From: Oscillospiraceae bacterium
GTDB taxonomy: Bacteria > Bacillota > Clostridia > Oscillospirales > Ruminococcaceae
Assembly: GCA_031281115.1 (NCBI GenBank)
Contig: JAITFV010000145.1
Span: 1-22,582, forward strand
Length of the DNA: 22,582 nt
Direction: 5' to 3'
In this document: positions 22,484-22,582 of the stretch, in pieces
How positions within the stretch are numbered: position 1 is the stretch's first letter
Layout of the letters: each line of letters opens with the position of its first letter
Notes under the pieces: generated by a model
Told to the model about the DNA's origin: nothing
The model's input: the letters and a program-made list of their open reading frames with translations, nothing else
Database searches by the model: none
Position numbers and translations under genes: made by a program

Positions 22484-22582
22484 CCAATCTCGCGCCCCCA
22501 TAAAAGAAGCCCTTGAAGAATTCGCCTCGCGGCGTGTCGTTCCTTTCGACGTACCCGGGCATAAACGCGGGCGCGCAAACCC
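22476..22582 (+). CDS. Orn/Lys/Arg decarboxylase, N-terminal fragment (cut by window edge)
   Basis: Only about 35 codons are visible: MLNQSRAPIKEALEEFASRR followed by VVPFDVPGHKRGRAN. The PF-x-x-PGHKRG motif is typical of the N-terminus of Gram-positive group III PLP-dependent decarboxylases such as arginine decarboxylase SpeA. I choose the ATG at 22476 with GACGAGGA upstream; an in-frame ATG at 22461 has no ribosome site. Together with speD it indicates spermidine biosynthesis. Substrate cannot be decided from this fragment. Confidence 0.85.
   Translation, partial: MLNQSRAPIKEALEEFASRRVVPFDVPGHKRGRAN

Overview
The window looks like a chromosomal segment of a low-to-mid-GC anaerobic Bacillota, most likely a gut or rumen clostridium of the Oscillospirales type. 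Evidence: the F1Fo ATP synthase gene order with atpZ and atpI; a DnaD-domain protein followed by a DnaC/DnaI-type helicase loader; a DUF1292 protein; strong AGGAGG-type ribosome sites; and sigma-A promoters with exact 17-base spacers ahead of several operons. Genus-level placement is inference.

Bases 1-7130 hold the ATP synthase operon on the minus strand. In transcription order: a 235-residue membrane-anchored protein of unknown function, atpZ, atpI, atpB, atpE, atpF, atpH, atpA, a 38-residue single-span membrane peptide, atpG, a 56-residue soluble protein, and the start of atpD, which runs off the left edge. The two small genes flanking atpG are not part of the standard operon. The c subunit carries Glu32 and Glu65, the two-carboxylate pattern known from Na+-coupled rotors.

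Bases 7204-14190 encode one very large plus-strand enzyme resembling cyclic beta-1,2-glucan synthase (membrane glycosyltransferase, cyclisation domain, GH94 phosphorylase-like domain). A short segment bounded by inverted repeats separates it from a minus-strand thrS operon that ends in a YjfB-like small gene. A divergent plus-strand gene encodes a VWA-like protein with an eroded metal-binding site.

Bases 17281-18909 are RNA-rich. They contain a minus-strand structured RNA candidate of about 190 nt, a DUF1292 gene, and a plus-strand non-coding transcription unit of about 650 nt (18113-18764). That unit has a consensus promoter, many nested hairpins and a perfect intrinsic terminator. I cannot assign it to a named RNA class from sequence alone; its size is like OLE or ROOL. 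It is the best candidate for an undescribed system. Copies of a 15-base inverted repeat bracket the region.

Bases 18910-22582 carry the DnaD-like and helicase-loader genes, speD of the E. coli type, a RelB/DinJ-YafQ toxin-antitoxin pair, a possible 26-codon leader ORF, and the start of an Orn/Lys/Arg decarboxylase. The toxin-antitoxin pair sits between two near-identical 34-base copies of the speD 3' end, so it appears to have been inserted into a polyamine operon while leaving an intact speD end on one side and a spare copy on the other.
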